A stretch of DNA of 64,000 nucleotides from Antedon mediterranea. Taxonomy: Eukaryota > Echinodermata > Crinoidea > Comatulida > Antedonidae. The DNA is taken from contig NC_092675.1 in assembly GCF_964355755.1 (NCBI RefSeq), positions 9,313,312 to 9,377,311 on the forward strand, written 5' to 3'. Shown piece after piece: positions 1-10,046 of the stretch; positions within the stretch are counted from its first letter, which is position 1; each line of letters opens with the position of its first letter. A program made the position numbers and the translations under genes. The notes below the pieces were generated by a model, which was not told the origin of the DNA, searched no databases, and saw nothing but the letters and a program-made list of their open reading frames with translations.

Positions 1-1154
1 AGTGTAGCAGCCTTACATTCCATAAGGAACACTGAAAACTCATCTAGGGCCTTTGGATCATTTGCCTTGATGGGTGCCCAAGATAGCAGCTTTTTTATAT
101 ATGAGTTTGCGATCACTTCTGGATCCCCGTAACGTCTTTTCAACTCTTTCATTGCAGCTGGATAACCAACTTCCGCTTCCAAGTAGGAGTATCCAATAAC
201 AATTTGTTGAGCCTCTCCTGTAGTGAATTGTTCTAAATATGCCATTCTGTCATCGTTGGTGCAGCCACTTTCTATTCGTGTTTTGAATTGTCGCATGAAT
301 TTGTTAAAGTCCATACAATTTCCATTAAACTTCTTTATTTCTAATTTGGGCTTCCTCATTTCTACTATGGCGTCGTTAACTCTTTTCTCTGGTTTTTTAG
401 CAGCGGGTTGCTTGACCTTGTTAACCTTGGGTGACACTGCAACTGAAGGTATCCTTGCAGTTTGCTTCACGGAGGACTGGTCATCGCCTGACGATGGCCC
501 ACTCAAACTGCTTGCTTCTTCTTCCTCCAAATCTTGACTAAGAGAAATTTCTTCAGCTTCCAGTTCTTCTAGCATCTCTTGTCTGGCCTCTGACCTTGCC
601 ATTTCCTTATCTAAAGCATTTCTCTCTTTCTCTTGCTCTAGTTCGATTTCCAACAGTTTGACTTTCTTCTCACTTTCCTGTTTTTCTTTCAGAATCCGAC
701 TCTGCTTCTTCAATTCTTCTAACCGCTTCAATTCTTCCTGTCTTCTAGCCACAGATCCCATACTACTACGAGACTTGGATGTCTTTGCCTTCCTTGCCAC
801 AGGCTGTACTACTTCCTTACTCAAGAACCACTTTTCTGCTTCCGACTTTCTATTTTCTGCATAAACAGTTTTTTCACAAAACCAATCATTGTCATGATCT
901 TGCAGGGCATCTTCATTAAGTGTGTTGCAATATTGGTCATTAGCCAGGATGAATGCTTCATAAGAAGTCATCCACTTTGTGTATCGTAATCTTGCTTCCG
1001 TCACTGGCGGATTCTCATTCATATAGTTTCTCAGCTCCTCCGAACTCCTCTGTAGGTTCTTCCAGGCTATACCAAGAGCTTTATACTTCATTTCGGTTGC
1101 ATATTCTTGTCTCTTGATAGTGGACTTGCGTTCTCGTTCATCTGATAACGCCAT
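1..1154 (-). CDS. BEL/Pao-type retrotransposon gag-like ORF (DUF1759 region), cut by the window edge
   Basis: A reading frame stays open from an ATG at 1154-1152 to the window edge, about 384 codons. The N-terminal half is charged and coiled-coil-like, with long Glu/Lys/Arg runs and EELKRLEELKKQ-like heptads. It is followed by a Lys/Pro-rich linker and then a segment reading LEIKKFNGNCMDFNKFMRQF, ending with LKRRYGDP and LDEFSVFLMECKAAT. That last part resembles the DUF1759 (gag-like) region at the start of BEL/Pao polyproteins. Protease, reverse transcriptase and integrase would lie to the left, outside the window. No stop or frameshift is visible in the codons I read, so the copy may be young. 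The family call rests on motif recognition only. Confidence 0.75.
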   Translation of the reverse strand, partial: MALSDERERKSTIKRQEYATEMKYKALGIAWKNLQRSSEELRNYMNENPPVTEARLRYTKWMTSYEAFILANDQYCNTLNEDALQDHDNDWFCEKTVYAENRKSEAEKWFLSKEVVQPVARKAKTSKSRSSMGSVARRQEELKRLEELKKQSRILKEKQESEKKVKLLEIELEQEKERNALDKEMARSEARQEMLEELEAEEISLSQDLEEEEASSLSGPSSGDDQSSVKQTARIPSVAVSPKVNKVKQPAAKKPEKRVNDAIVEMRKPKLEIKKFNGNCMDFNKFMRQFKTRIESGCTNDDRMAYLEQFTTGEAQQIVIGYSYLEAEVGYPAAMKELKRRYGDPEVIANSYIKKLLSWAPIKANDPKALDEFSVFLMECKAAT

Positions 1155-1180
1155 CGTACTTTAGAATATAAACTTGAAAC

Positions 1181-1904
1181 TGTAACAGCCTCTACTGTTG
1201 GGCGTAGGTTTTCACTTGAACAATCAAATAAACAATCTCAGACAACTTGTAACGCATCAATTTAAACACTTTATTCAACTCTCAATGGCGATGGCCATGG
1301 CAACTTGCCGATGTGATGAAGATCACGATAATGACGCTGATGATGATCAGCTATTGAATAAAGACTGACTTTACTGATGATGATAATGATGATGATGATG
1401 ATGGTTTCAACTAGAAACAAAAGATAATAACATGTTTGTATTATAACAAGCATTTACGTTTAAATAACTCTTACGGAGCTCCAAACATAACAATAACACT
1501 TCCGTGTAAATAGCTCTTGAATAGAGCCGTGCTCAATCAAGCGGAACGACCACCGTCCGCATCACACTGGATTTCATCCCATGACAACCGCGGGAGAATT
1601 GCGAACGTTACAACATTATAAAACAAGCATGAACATGCTTTCAATCTTGGCCACAGATAGGCCTACACTCCACGCACCATTTAGACGGCGTTCGGAGTCA
1701 AATTTAACTATAATATAACTTCAATCAACTACTGCATTAATCATAATTTCTTATTATTATCACAATATTATTCATTAGATGATTAAAACTTACGTTTGTG
1801 TCTCTTCTAGATAGACCTACGCATAGAACACATTATCTTTGTGAGCGGACATATTAGACAACCTTTAATTATAGAGGGCGCTAAACTAAAAATGAGCCGT
1901 AACA
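1181..1904 (-). repeat. Putative 5' long terminal repeat of the BEL/Pao element
   Basis: Read on the minus strand, the segment starts TGTTACGGCTC at 1904 and ends GAGGCTGTTACA at 1181, so its ends are nearly inverted copies and it has the TG...CA form of an LTR. It lies just upstream of the gag-like ATG, with only about 26 bp between. An alternative end at 1196 (CCAACA) is possible. No clear tRNA primer-binding site was recognised and the 3' LTR is outside the window. A TGATGA-type microsatellite at 1376-1405 lies inside it. Confidence 0.5.
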
Positions 1905-2084
1905 ATTGTTACGTTTCCCAAAAATTGCCTTTTATACATCCTACTTAATTCCGAGATTGATTATATTGAAAGTAGGAAAGGTTTTGGATTAAAGTTTAAG
2001 GCTATCAATACGTGTACGGACTATGGGTGTTAGCGTTTTGGTACCCACTGGTGTCTTTTAATAAACATTTTTTTGGCCAATCGG

Positions 2085-2480
2085 AAATCATCCAAGCGTT
2101 TCAGGGGTCGGGCACTGATCCTTTGATCTGGCCAAGCGAGTTAGTGAGTGAGTGGCCGAGCGGTTAAGACAGTGGAACCGTAATCACGTAGCCATAACAT
2201 CGGCAGGGGTTCGAGGCTCACTCACTCCATGGTTCTGGTGGTAGAACGAGTCTTCTCGGATAAGGACTATAAACCGTAGGTCCAGTGTACACAACTTGCT
2301 CGTGTGCACTTTAAAGAACCTAGTACATCTTTTGAGACGAGTAGGGGGTTACCCCGGTGTACTAGTACATCACAGCCACTGATCACCAACTGGGCCCTCT
2401 GGGAGATCAGTCTTTGACTGAAGAGGTCACCCAGTATAAAGATAAAACAAACAAGCTAGCTCAGAGTCCTGTTCTTAGAT
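2085..2480 (+). repeat. Dispersed repeat fragment split by a SINE
   Basis: Bases 2085-2140 and 2457-2480 together match 8443-8515 (shared words TCAAGCGTTT, TGATCTG, CTGTTC). The copy at 8443 is uninterrupted. The copy here is split by the SINE at 2143-2456, with imperfect duplicates CAAGCGAGTT and CAAGCTAGCT at the junctions. The parent repeat is unidentified. Confidence 0.5.
2143..2456 (+). mobile_element. tRNA-Leu/Ser-derived SINE, copy 1
   Basis: The head carries a type-II tRNA-like A box (TGGCCGAGCGGTTAAGAC) and a B box (GGTTCGAGGCT). A body follows containing TGGTTCTGGTGG and CTTTAAAGAACCTAGTACAT. The same head and body recur at 25606-25850 (+) and 26850-27092 (-), which defines a dispersed family. 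Polymerase III transcription is inferred from the boxes. Confidence 0.75.
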
Positions 2481-3019
2481 TGCCTTGGTTTTACACACTG
2501 TAGATTGACTTTTGGTGGTCGTAATTGTCTGCTATCGATAGAAATATCTACAGTATTTGTTTCTATTATAATCTTCCTATTATTGTATTTGAATGTTCTC
2601 TATTCGATGACAAAATTAAAAGTTTATTCTGAAATTTTATTTTTTGGCAAGCCAATCCTAGTAAGTAAATCTGTTATTAATCAGGATGAGTGGAATTTAA
2701 ATCGTTATAACCACCATTGTCACAATGTCTATGACACTAGGCCTGCACATTTAAATCTAATTATGAGGGGTTTGGGGTTGGTGGTGGTGGTCTAAGGTGG
2801 AGTACTCACATAAAGCGCGCATGTGTGCCACGGAGATTACTAGCACACCGCGCGCGCCTCATGTGTGTCCATAACAACACTGGTTTTATACTGTGACAAC
2901 GAAACATAACAAACGTCAATTGATCTTTGAAAAGCAAGTATTATTGTGTTGCTCTCTTCAATAAAAAGATACTTATATACTGATACCGACTACATCATTT
3001 GTTTTATTTTGAAAATACA
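2481..3019. other. Noncoding stretch upstream of the kinase gene
   Basis: No supported gene is seen. The plus-strand ORF at 2505-2795 has no recognisable domain. The last 80 bp before the ATG at 3020 would be the kinase 5' UTR and promoter; no convincing TATA box was identified. Confidence 0.4.
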
Positions 3020-6000
3020 ATGTCCACAACCATTACAAGGTGAGCAAGACTTTTTTGAAAATCTAAAACTAAATATTTTGAGTCAGGGGGCTATACCCAC
3101 AACCTTATAGATTTAAGGTCGTGGTTTTCGGACCATATAGACTAGGCTATGAATGAGGTAGGTGCCACCCGGAGAGGTAGAAATTCTGATATGACTTTTC
3201 TAGACCAGTTTTTTCTGGGGAATCCAAATATATTGGGTAAACGGGCGTGAGGGCGCTTTTTTCAAAATGGCTGCCAGTTACAGTAGACTATGATATCTTG
3301 GCAACCACTGGTCATAGAGAGGTGATTTTGGTGTCAAATTATTCGGAATGTACATGTTCCTATTTGATGTAATAGAACATTTTGTCAGAAAATGGCCGGA
3401 AATACCTCTATTGACCTTTGACCCAATATCTAACAGATATCATATCTCCGTAACTACTCGACACAGAAAGTTGTAATTGGTGTCAAACTCTCCAGAATAT
3501 AGATGTTTATATTCAGACTAATACAACATTATCTGTAAAAATGACCGGAAATAACGTTACTGACCTTTGACCCAAAATGCAAGACATTTCTCCAATCTGA
3601 TCACGTTAATCTTGTCAATTAATTCATTTTGTGCCAATTGGAGGTTGACATTCTCATATTATTTTCTGGACCAGTTTTTCATGTGCATTCCGAATATATG
3701 AGATAAATAAGCCATAACAAGGCCAAGAATTTAATTCTTTTACTACATACGCGCTTCCCTTTAGTGTTTCAGACTGTATGTCGTGTATTAATCTTCAAGA
3801 TCGCTCACATCACAGCAATCTGAAAAGTCTTCATATTCATTATGTGTCTCAATCCATTTAGGCTCCATTTGTTCGTTCCATCCATTGTGTGTACTGTTGT
3901 TGACAAAATCATTGACGTCTGCTGATTGCCATTCTTTAGTAATGAAGTGTGCTCTAAGTATATGAAACTCATGTAATCTTGTTGTGTCTGGAAAACTTTC
4001 TGTTGAAGATATCATATCTTGCTTGATTTACACTTTTCCCCTTCACTCCATACAATAGTGAAACATACTCTTCAAATTCCTCATACAACTCTTTTGATGG
4101 AACATCTGACACTCCAAGGTTGCAGAATGTGTCAACAAATTTTGCTTTTGATATTCCAGAAGCTTCCAGCAGGTACGTTTTCCTTTCCGAAAGAAAGCGG
4201 AGTTATAATCGTTACCTGTGAAAGCATGGAATCCAATAAGGGATGATTTCTGCGCTTTTGTTAAATCAATGTCACTCAATTTCAGTACCTTTCGGTATTT
4301 CCCAGTGTTTGTATCAATAATTACCCTCTGCCCATCATCTATGAAATGAGATAGTGCAATGACTGGAATATCAATGTCTCCAGAATGGGAACGAATTATT
4401 GCTACGCCTTGATTGTTATTTGTTAAAGCATGCTTTGCATGCAGGATGACTTTCGTGTAGGCTTCTTCTTCCGGCTACTATTAAGCTCCGGAACCAATAC
4501 AACATCTCAGTTAGTAACGTAGATGTATTCTTTGTACGATGAAAAGTAGATAACATCACTCCTCATATCTGTTAGAATGCTTTCTTTCTTTGACACTAGT
4601 ACACAGCGAATAAGCTCAATCAATCTGGTCTTGTTCTCGCCGTTGGCAAGGAAATTGTTGAAATCACGGGCCAACTTTGATATTGTTGAGCTTACAATTA
4701 CTTTTGGTGCAATACCGCGTCTGTTTCTCGCAGTGCTCGACCAGGATCCATAACATCATCTCACTTTATTTTCGAATAGTGGGAAGAAACTCGAAATCAA
4801 GGCAAATGGGAAAGTAAGAGTAATATAAGCTAATCGGGATGTTTTAGGAAAGCTTCTTGCCACCTCAACAAAGCATGGTAGAATAATTGACTTTAAGAAA
4901 GCCTTTGAGTATCCACTTACCCCTGTCCCGCTAAGCCTTGCTAATGCAGATGGGACAAGACGAACAACTCAGAAAAGTGTCCTAATGGAAATTCTCATCG
5001 AAAGTTCAACAGATGTTATAGATCCTGGTCGGGCACTGCCAGCAAAGGTTACTGTCATTGCCTATGTTGTTGACTTGATGGCATTAATCAGAACATTTAC
5101 ATCTTACCCTGATACGTACGAGCATCTTGTAGCAAAGGTTTTCAACAGCATCCCTAAAGGATACAAGCGTGTTGATATTGTTACCGATGCATACCTGCCA
5201 AAAAGCATTAAGTCTGTTGAGAGAAACATACGCAGTATTGCACCAAAAGTAATTGTAAGCTCAACAATATCAAAGTTGGCCCGTGATTTCAACAATTTCC
5301 TTGCCAACGGCGAGAACAAGACCAGATTGATTGAGCTTATTCGCTGTGTACTAGTGTCAAAGAAAGAAAGCATTCTAACAGATATGAGGAGTGATGTTAT
5401 CTACTTTTCATCGTACACAGAATGCATCTACGTTACTAACTGAGATGTTGTATTGGTTCCGGAGCTTAATAGTAGCCGGAAGAAGAAGCCTACACGAAAG
5501 TCATACTGCATGCAAAGCATGCTTTAACAAATAACAATCAAGGCGTAGCAATAATTCGTTCCCATTCTGGAGACTTTGACATTCCAGTCATTTCACTATC
5601 TCATTTCATAGGGTGATGGGCAGAGGGTAATTATTGATACAAACACTGGGAAATACCGAAATGTGCTGAAATTGAGTGACATTGATTTAACAAAAGCGCA
5701 GAAATCATCCCTTATTGGATTCCATGCTTTCACAGGTAACGAGTATAACTCCGCTTTCGTTCGGAAAGGAAAACGTACCTGCTGGAAGCTTCTGGAATCA
5801 AAAGCAAAATGTGTTGACACATTCTGCAACCTTGGAGTGTCAGATGTTCCATCAAAAGAGTTGTATGAGGAACTTGAAGAGTATGTTTCACCATTGTATG
5901 GAGTGAAGGGGAAAAGTGTAAATCAAGCAAGATATGATATCTTCAACAGAAAGTTTTCCCGACACAACAAGATTACAGATATCATTACTGCCACTATGTC

Positions 6001-8287
6001 AGCAGACCCTTGAGTTTCATATACTTAGAGCAAACTTCACTACTAAAGAATGCCAATCAGCAGACGTCAATGATTTTGTCAACAACAGTACACACAATGG
6101 ATGGAACGAACAAATGGAGCCTAAATGGATTGAGACAGTGATGCCCACTGATGTCCAGGAACTGTTTACACATAATGAATATGAAGACTTTTCAGATTGA
6201 AGTGATGTGAGCGATCTTGAAGATTAATACACGACATACAGACTGAAACACTAAAGAGAAGCATGTATGTAGTAAAAGAATTAAATTCTTGGCCTTGTTA
6301 TGGCTTATTTATCTCATATTACTCGGATTGCACATGAAAAACTGGTCAAGAAAATAATATGAGAATGTCAACCTCCAATTGGCACAAAATGAATTAATTG
6401 ACAGGATTAACGTGATCAGATAGGAGATGTCTTGCATTTTGGGTCAAAGGTCAGTAACGTTATTTCCGGTCATTTTTACAGATAATGTTCTATTAGTTTG
6501 AATATAAACATCTATATTCTGGAGAGTTTGACACCAATTACAACTTTCTGTGTCCAGTAGTTACGGAGATATGATATCTGTTAGATATTGGGTCAAAGGT
6601 CAATAGAGGTATTTCCGGCCATTTTCTGACAAAATTTTCTATTACATCAAATAGGAACATGTACATTCCAAACAATTTGACACCAAAATCAACTCTCTAT
6701 GACCAGTGGTTGCCAAGATATCATAGTCTACTGTAACTGGCAGCCATTTTGAAAAAAGCGCCCTCACGCGAAAGTTCTCAGGTTACAGCCCGTTTACCCA
6801 ATATATTTGGATTCCCCAGAAAAAACTGGTCTAGAAAAGTTATATGAGAATTTCTACCTCTCCGGGTGGCACCTACCTCATTCATAGCCTAGTCTAATAG
6901 TTATTAGACAGACAGAGTAGGGCAAAATATCTTACCGAATAAGATTTGTTTAGTTATATGCCTAATGTAAATACCAAACGCGTATTTCAATTTCAAAGAA
7001 TGTTTGAAATAAATCACATATTTTAACAAATAATGTGATTATTACAGATCTGGACAGAACGCTGGATCACATCAGCGTGGATCCATAATTAAACGCATTT
7101 GGACGGCTGTCCTTGCGCTATTTTGTGTCAAAGCAGACGACGACAGCGATGTCCCATATGAAAAGGCGAAAGCTAGCAGTACTACCAGCAGCAGAGATGA
7201 TGATGAACACCGCGTGTCAACAAATCAGAAACGTGATTCCAAATCTTCTCTTAAGCATCACAGCGTCGGTAGGGCACCATGCAAAACATCACCTCGAATG
7301 ATTACAAAGTCTGTTCCAGTAGGTCTACCTCTAGAGGCATATGGAAATGGCTATTCATCAGCACCTGGACGACTCTCTTTAGGAAGCACCAGCAGTAGCT
7401 ATTATTCGTCTGTTTCTGGACAATTTAGCATTCATTTGGATACCTCTTACAAATATCTCGATTGCATTCTGCCCCAAGTACCATATATCGATTCTTCAAT
7501 CACTACACCTTTAAAAGAACTCGGAAGCGGAAGTTATGGCCGTGTTGACCTAATGGAAATAAGTCATCAAACGGTGGCTGTAAAAACTGCATATTTGAGC
7601 AGCTACGAGGATACACATAAAACGTGGGTGAAACTGTGTATTGAAGCACGGATCATGAAATATCTGGAGAATGATCCAATATTTCCACAAGTGTATGGAG
7701 TTTTAAGACAGGAAGGAAAGTGTATGATGGTCATGGAGTATGTGGCAACAGCAGGAGAAGATAAAACAACCACATTAGCAGATGCGCTGGAAACTGGCAA
7801 CTTCAATGCCACAGAGTTAATTGACATTATACTGGTCGTGGCTCAAGGATTGAAGAAAATGCACAGTCTGGGATTACTGCACAATGACTTGGCATCAAGA
7901 AATATACTTGTGTATAATAATGGTTTTAAAACAACCGCAAAAATAATAGATTTTGGGATGGTGTCAGCCATTAAGGAGCCCAGACCAGGAAACATGTACA
8001 ATAAAGTATTTCAGCATATGGGAGATAGAGTAGCATTTGTAAAAAAATATCCCGACATCGCACCAGAACGCGCACTGCATGCAGCCCATGATTCCACAGC
8101 GACGGATGTGTATGCACTTGGAAACGTCATTAACCAAGTTGCAGACACCATTGGGAGTGACCATATGTCAACCCTTAGTAATCTTTGTCAACAGCAAGAT
8201 CCAAACGCAAGACCTACAGTTGACGCCATAATTAAATATCTAAACATGATTCGTCAAGTTCAAATGCTGACCCACAATAATTTCTGA
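3020..8287 (+). CDS. Protein kinase with HND-type catalytic loop, two exons
   Basis: CDS join(3020..3039, 7048..8287), 419 aa. Exon 1 reads MSTTITR with its last codon AG|A split by a GTGAGC donor at 3040; the acceptor is TTACAG at 7047. The kinase domain begins near residue 160: glycine loop GSGSYGRV (about 166-173), VAVK lysine (about 186), helix-C Glu (about 206), catalytic loop HNDLASRN (Asp about 287), DFG (about 308) and APE (about 345). HND replaces HRD, but the catalytic Lys, Asp and Asn remain, so activity is plausible. Near residues 22-34 a Lys-Arg followed by IWTAVLALFCV resembles a signal or anchor segment before an acidic Ser-rich linker. The substrate and exact kinase family are unknown. 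The intron carries the inverted transposon pair at 3138-6897. The short exon 1 is supported only by phase and splice consensus. Confidence 0.7.
3790..4757 (-). pseudogene. Decayed transposon ORF, left copy (PIN/XPG-like family)
   Basis: The minus-strand translation includes SSLIGFHAFTGNDYNSAFFRK (4043-4279) and a C-terminal HGW-type segment (3788-4015), matching the right copy. A frameshift follows KLLE, and two 32-33-bp deletions remove parts of the LPLCQQTL and MPTDVQELF regions. An internal deletion of about 190 bp removes most of the DxxALI...DAY region. It is not functional. Confidence 0.6.
4836..6234 (+). pseudogene. Decayed transposon ORF, right copy (PIN/XPG-like family)
   Basis: The frame is readable from about 4836 (VLGKLLATSTKHGRIIDFKK) through 5443, with FEYPLTPVPLSLANADG, DLMALIRTF and KRVDIVTDAYLPKSIKSVER. 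After stops and a frameshift it resumes at 5663-6013 with SSLIGFHAFTGNEYNSAF, and again to about 6200 with LPLCQQTLEFHILRANF and HGW. From memory this order fits a multicopy metazoan transposon protein family with a PIN/FEN1-XPG-like nuclease fold: FDxYxxxSIKxxER, then VPELNSSQEEADT, then HAFTGCD, then a Cys-rich tail. Academ transposases carry an XPG-like domain, but I cannot confirm that link. A protein search would settle it. Confidence 0.6.
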
Positions 8288-8319
8288 TGTTATATTTTTA
8301 ATGTTTAAGCAGTTGATTT

Positions 8320-8325
8320 AATAAA
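8320..8325 (+). promoter_or_regulatory. Polyadenylation signal of the kinase gene
   Basis: AATAAA lies 33 bp after the TGA at 8285-8287, the first such hexamer downstream in an AT-rich 3' UTR. Confidence 0.5.
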
Positions 8326-8442
8326 TATTTTACAATATTAATTTTAAATGTTGTTGTACTTTTAATTTATATGAGTTCAGAATATACATTTAGGATTTAG
8401 TAATTTCTCCAAAATATTTACATGACATAATAAGGTATACTC

Positions 8443-8530
8443 AAGTTGAATCGAAAATCATCAAGCGTTTTAGGAGACGGAGCCTGATCATTTGATCTGA
8501 CCGAGCTCAGCGTCCTGTTCAACCTGAGTA
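8443..8530 (+). repeat. Dispersed repeat fragment, uninterrupted copy
   Basis: Matches 2085-2140 joined to 2457-2480, without the SINE that splits that copy, so it acts as a paralogous empty site. Confidence 0.5.
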
Positions 8531-8743
8531 GGCCTCCTACCTGGATCTTTACAATGGTAAAAAACTGCTCATACAAGTCTTTAACAACCTGACTTTGTTT
8601 CCTCTATAAATCCTACCATTCACGAGTCATGATGATACTACTAAAACACACAGCTTTATATTTAGACATTAAAATGATTTAAAAAAAAAAAATAAAGTTC
8701 AGAAATGTTATTTTTTGTTGCTCCATATATAATTTCTACTTAC

Positions 8744-8918
8744 CAATTACCAACTTAGCTTCCTTGCTCAATCTGTACACTAGATCTCCAGTTCCACATC
8801 CAAAATCTAATACTTTGTCATTTGCGTTGACTGCTAAATGTTTGTGCAAATAATTTCTGTAGCCAGCTTCCATAATTCCTCTATTTTCAGAATAAATACT
8901 AGCTTCTGAAGAATTCAT
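8744..8918 (-). CDS. First coding exon of a class I SAM-dependent methyltransferase (partial)
   Basis: From an ATG at 8918 the exon encodes 58 codons plus one base and ends at a GTAAGT donor (8743-8738). The peptide contains SEASIYSENRGIMEAGYRN and then NDKVLDFGCGTGDLVYRL. VLDFGCGTG is motif I of class I methyltransferases, which binds S-adenosylmethionine. The N-terminal layout resembles juvenile-hormone-acid-methyltransferase-like or type 11/12 proteins. No matching downstream exon was found at lower coordinates. Either the intron spans the oppositely oriented kinase gene and continues beyond the window, or this is an orphan exon. The 117-residue upstream extension of the frame is probably not coding. 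Confidence 0.6.
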
Positions 8919-9307
8919 CTTGAAGGATTTACTGACGTCGTATCTATAAGTGACGCAATTAATAATATCTCTAACATAAAAGCTACTAGTTGTAATAATA
9001 GTAGTAATACCAACAATCTGACACTCGCCTTGCCAAGATAAGAACTCTAATCGTATTTTGATCTTATGCCTGGCTGCGACAAACATCAACAGTACTGTGC
9101 TATGTAATGTAGCCTACATATTCTCCGCGGTGTCAAAAAGGTTAGAGGCCGTGAAACTGATTGTGTCGCAGCCCAGCATCTTGTTGTAAGATTGCCTTGG
9201 TAGTACACAAACAAACGATGATGCAAATAAGAAAAAAAAAAAGAAAAGAAGAACGGAACTGATACCTGATATTTTCAGGCCGCACTTTATATTTTTAATT
9301 ATATATA

Positions 9308-9309
9308 TT

Positions 9310-9350
<41 letters not shown>
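9308..9350. repeat. (TA)n microsatellite at a SINE 3' end
   Basis: Uninterrupted alternating TA adjoining the AAACACAAGAGGC end of the minus-strand SINE; probably its tail or its target. Confidence 0.85.
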
Positions 9351-9353
<3 letters not shown>

Positions 9354-9607
9354 ACAAGAGGCAAAGAACATTAATTCTAAACCGCCCGGTGATATACTGA
9401 AATTTAATTAATTAATTTGAAACGATAAAGATTAGGAAATCTGTGAGAATGAGAAAAAGTCGCCCCAACCGAGACTCGAACTCGGACTGCCTGCTTGATA
9501 TGCAGATGTTCTAACCATTAGACCACTGGGGCTTTCATGGTATTGTTCGAACTCGATTGGATAACGACTCTTTAACATTCTCGGCGTGGTACGGCGGAAC
9601 AGCACTA
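9351..9607 (-). mobile_element. SINE with tRNA-Asp/Glu-like core, copy A
   Basis: On the minus strand the unit starts CTAGTGCTGTTCCGCC, continues through a tRNA-like core at about 9462-9533, then TTCAAATTAATTAATT, ACCGGGCGGTTTAGAATTAA, and a tail rich in TTTATATATA. Copies C (9793-10045) and D (50842-51056) share both flanks of the core, which argues for a SINE rather than a tRNA gene. It forms an inverted pair with copy C, about 185 bp apart. Confidence 0.75.
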
Positions 9608-9615
9608 GATATCGT

Positions 9616-9690
9616 TTCAAATTAATTAATTAAATTTCAGTATATTACCGGGCGGTTTAGAATTAATGTTCTTTGCCTGATTTGTTTATA
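9616..9690 (+). mobile_element. 3'-end fragment of the same SINE (copy B)
   Basis: Only the 3' third is present, from TCGTTTCAAATTAATTAATT through GGGCGGTTTAGAATTAATG to GCCTGATTTGTTTATATA. It directly abuts the 5' end of inverted copy A. Confidence 0.7.
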
Positions 9691-9792
9691 TATTATAAAA
9701 GTATCTCTTCGGAGATCCCGCCTCGTGAATAAAAATACTGTAAGATGAGGGCGTATCAATTTGATCTCTGGTGCGCGTGCGTACAACTGAGG

Positions 9793-10045
9793 ACTAGTGC
9801 TGTTCCGCCGTACCACGCCGAGAGAATGTTAAAGAGTCCCTATCCAATCGAGTTTGAACAATACCATGAAAGCCCCAGTGGTCTAATGGTTAGGACATCT
9901 GCATATCAAGCAGGCGGTCCGAGTTCGAGTCTCGGTTGGGGCGACTTTTTCTCATTCTCACAGATTTCCTCATCTTTATCGTTTCAAATTAATTAATTAA
10001 ATTTCAGTATAATACCGGGCGGTTTAGAATTAATGTTCTTTGCCT
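9793..10045 (+). mobile_element. SINE with tRNA-Asp/Glu-like core, copy C
   Basis: The core at 9872-9942 folds as a full cloverleaf on paper: acceptor GCCCCAG with TTGGGGC, D stem GTCT/GGAC, anticodon stem TCTGC/GCAGG, T stem CCGAG/CTCGG with loop TTCGAGT. The loop ATATCAA gives anticodon AUC. A box (TGGTCTAATGG) and B box (GTTCGAGTC) are intact. No CCA is encoded, as expected for an animal tRNA-type sequence. The tail runs directly into the 10047-10300 inverted-repeat region. Confidence 0.75.
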
Positions 10046-10046
10046 G

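Larger units (their letters stand above)
3138..6897. repeat. Large imperfect inverted repeat (two head-to-head transposon copies)
   Basis: The left arm (3138-4757) is matched in reverse complement by the right arm (about 5010-6897). Both outer ends carry TAGACTAGGCTATGAATGAG in inverted orientation. The unpaired centre is about 250 bp and belongs to the coding part of the right copy. The left arm lacks about 190 bp near 4716, two blocks of 32-33 bp, and about 22 bp near 3251 relative to the right arm. Each arm also contains two diverged tandem copies of a roughly 148-bp unit built around GGGTCAAAGGTC and ATTTCCGG. The whole lies in the kinase intron. Confidence 0.85.

Noticed and set aside
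4019-4246. ORFs 4019-4246 (+), 5730-5930 (-), 5104-5373 (-) and 5596-5829 (-)
   Set aside because: Antisense shadows of the inverted transposon ORFs.
7214-8287. Kinase ORF starting at 7214
   Set aside because: That start is GTG, not used for initiation in this context; the frame is open upstream to a splice acceptor at 7047 and joins an ATG exon at 3020.
9114-9371. ORF with a long Tyr-Ile run
   Set aside because: Translation of the (TA)n microsatellite.
9462-9533. Functional tRNA gene
   Set aside because: The same tRNA-like core occurs with identical flanks at three places, so it is the head of a SINE, and the anticodon is atypical.
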